A stretch of DNA of 6,969 nucleotides from Minisyncoccota bacterium (GTDB taxonomy: Bacteria; Verrucomicrobiota; Lentisphaeria; Oligosphaerales; MVZH01). Where the stretch lies: the NCBI GenBank assembly GCA_021734725.1, contig JAIPIM010000216.1, forward strand, positions 1-6,969, read 5' to 3'. Made by a program: the position numbers and the translations under genes. The notes under the pieces are model-generated. The model made no database searches and had not been told where the DNA came from. It worked only from the letters and a program-made list of their open reading frames with translations. Shown in pieces: positions 5,912 to 6,969 of this stretch (position 1 is its first letter; each line of letters opens with the position of its first letter).

Positions 5912-6969
5912 ATGCCAGTCTTCCCAATGTTGTCTTTGTTTTCGCTGACCAATGGCGGGCGCAAGCCACGGGTTTTGCAGGGAATCCCGGGGTGCGTACG
6001 CCGAACCTCGATGCACTTGCCGCACGGTCCGTGAACGTTACCCACGCCATCTCCGGATGCCCGGTATGTTCGCCCTACCGCGCCAGCCTGCTGACCGGAC
6101 AGTATCCACATACTCACGGCGTCTTCGTCAATGATGTTCACCTGGCGGACGACGCCGGGTCCATTGCCAAGGTCTTTTCACACGCCGGGTACAGCACCGG
6201 CTATATAGGCAAATGGCATCTGGATGGCCGTGGGCGGAAGAACTATATCCCGCCGGAGAGTCGTCAAGGGTTTGACTTTTGGCAGGTTTTGGAGTGTACC
6301 CACGACTACAATGCATCGGAATACTACGCGGGTAACGACTCCCGCATGCTTGTATGGGACGGGTACGATGCGCATGCACAGACGGCGGAAGCCTGCCGCT
6401 TCATTCGCGCGCGTGCAACCGAGGCCGATCCTTTCTTATTGTTCCTCTCGTGGGGCCCCCCGCATGCGCCGTACGGAACCGCGCCCGAGGAGTATCGCCG
6501 TCTGTACCCGGAGAACGATATTGTACTGCGCCCCAATGTGCCCGAGGACCGTGCCCGGGAAGCCCGTCGAGATAGTGCGGGCTATTACGCTCATTGTACC
6601 GCCCTGGATGACTGCGTTGGCAGAATCATGGCGACCATTGAACAGGCGGGCGTGAGCGACGAAACTATTTTTATTTTCACCTCCGATCATGGGGACATGC
6701 TTTTCTCCCATGGTGCTCAGAAAAAACAGCAACCCTACGAAGAATCCGTGCGCGTACCGTTTCTCCTTCATTACCCACCGTTGGGAACACGCGAGGTGTC
6801 CCTGCAGATTGACGCGCAGGATATCATGCCGACGTTGCTCGGTCTCATCGGTTTGGACAGTCCGGCTGGCGTACAGGGACGGGATATGAGTCCGGCTTTG
6901 CGCGGGGAGGCCATGAACGTGGAAGATGCCGTTCTTCTGAGCTGTTACGTACCCTTTGGACAGTGGCAG
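5908..6969 (+). CDS. Type I (formylglycine) sulfatase, 3' end outside window
   Basis: The enzyme should hydrolyse a sulfate ester, often on a polysaccharide; the substrate cannot be told from sequence. The frame runs open for 354 codons to the window end. The start ATG at 5908 overlaps the stop of the QueG-like gene (ATGA), with AGGAG (5892-5896) 11 bases upstream. NVVFVFADQWR (7-17) is the first strand with metal ligands Asp14/Gln15. CSPYRASLLTG (54-64) is the sulfatase signature, in which Cys54 would be converted to formylglycine and Arg58 supports it. GYIGKWH (98-104) gives Lys102 and His104, PPHAPY (184-189) gives His186, SDHGD (259-263) gives Asp260/His261, and KKQQPYEES (272-280) supplies a conserved Lys. 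Sulfatases usually have about 450-550 residues, so the C-terminal subdomain is missing here. No signal peptide precedes the first strand, so this copy would be cytoplasmic unless the start is wrong. Confidence 0.94.
   Translation, partial: MNASLPNVVFVFADQWRAQATGFAGNPGVRTPNLDALAARSVNVTHAISGCPVCSPYRASLLTGQYPHTHGVFVNDVHLADDAGSIAKVFSHAGYSTGYIGKWHLDGRGRKNYIPPESRQGFDFWQVLECTHDYNASEYYAGNDSRMLVWDGYDAHAQTAEACRFIRARATEADPFLLFLSWGPPHAPYGTAPEEYRRLYPENDIVLRPNVPEDRAREARRDSAGYYAHCTALDDCVGRIMATIEQAGVSDETIFIFTSDHGDMLFSHGAQKKQQPYEESVRVPFLLHYPPLGTREVSLQIDAQDIMPTLLGLIGLDSPAGVQGRDMSPALRGEAMNVEDAVLLSCYVPFGQWQ

Noticed and set aside
5120..6025. 301-codon open frame on the minus strand
   Set aside because: It lies antisense to the QueG-like gene, which has clear cysteine motifs; the antisense translation shows no recognisable domain and the length is explained by codon bias.

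Overview
This 6,969-base window looks like chromosomal DNA of a Gram-negative bacterium of moderately high GC. Best guess is a member of the Planctomycetes-Verrucomicrobia-Kiritimatiellota (PVC) group. That placement is inference: it rests on a sigma-54 activator, a sulfatase, a secreted TPR protein, short intergenic palindromic repeats, and a C30-carotenoid tailoring cassette, which as I recall PVC bacteria can carry. No rRNA, tRNA, phage gene, insertion sequence or CRISPR array is visible.

Layout. Bases 1-453 (+) are the C-terminal end of a sigma-54-dependent activator: end of the AAA+ domain plus a Fis-type helix-turn-helix. It converges on a four-gene minus-strand operon (4770 down to 686), read in the order secreted TPR protein, crtP, crtQ, crtO. 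The TPR gene and crtP overlap as ATGA, crtQ and crtO overlap by 11 bases, and crtP and crtQ are separated by 110 bases holding two tandem hairpins. A 196-208 base divergent region contains a perfect 16-bp inverted repeat and candidate promoters in both directions. On the plus strand follow a QueG-like double [4Fe-4S] protein (4979-5911) and, overlapping it as ATGA, a type I sulfatase (5908 to the window end, truncated by the edge).

How the genes work together. CrtP, CrtQ and CrtO match the last three tailoring steps of staphyloxanthin synthesis: oxidation of a C30 carotenoid terminal methyl, glycosylation of the resulting carboxylate, and fatty-acyl esterification of the sugar. The lengths (498, 379 and 166 aa) are within a few residues of the Staphylococcus aureus proteins as I remember them. 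The backbone genes (crtM/crtN or the squalene-route genes) are not in the window, so they must lie elsewhere or the substrate differs. The product is probably an acylated glycosyl C30 carotenoid in the membrane. The coupled QueG-like/sulfatase pair is a separate transcription unit whose joint role is unclear.

The most unusual items are the Staphylococcus-like tailoring cassette led by an exported TPR protein, the QueG-like protein with an apparently replaced catalytic Asp and altered cluster spacing, and three different intergenic palindromic elements, one in each gap of the window.
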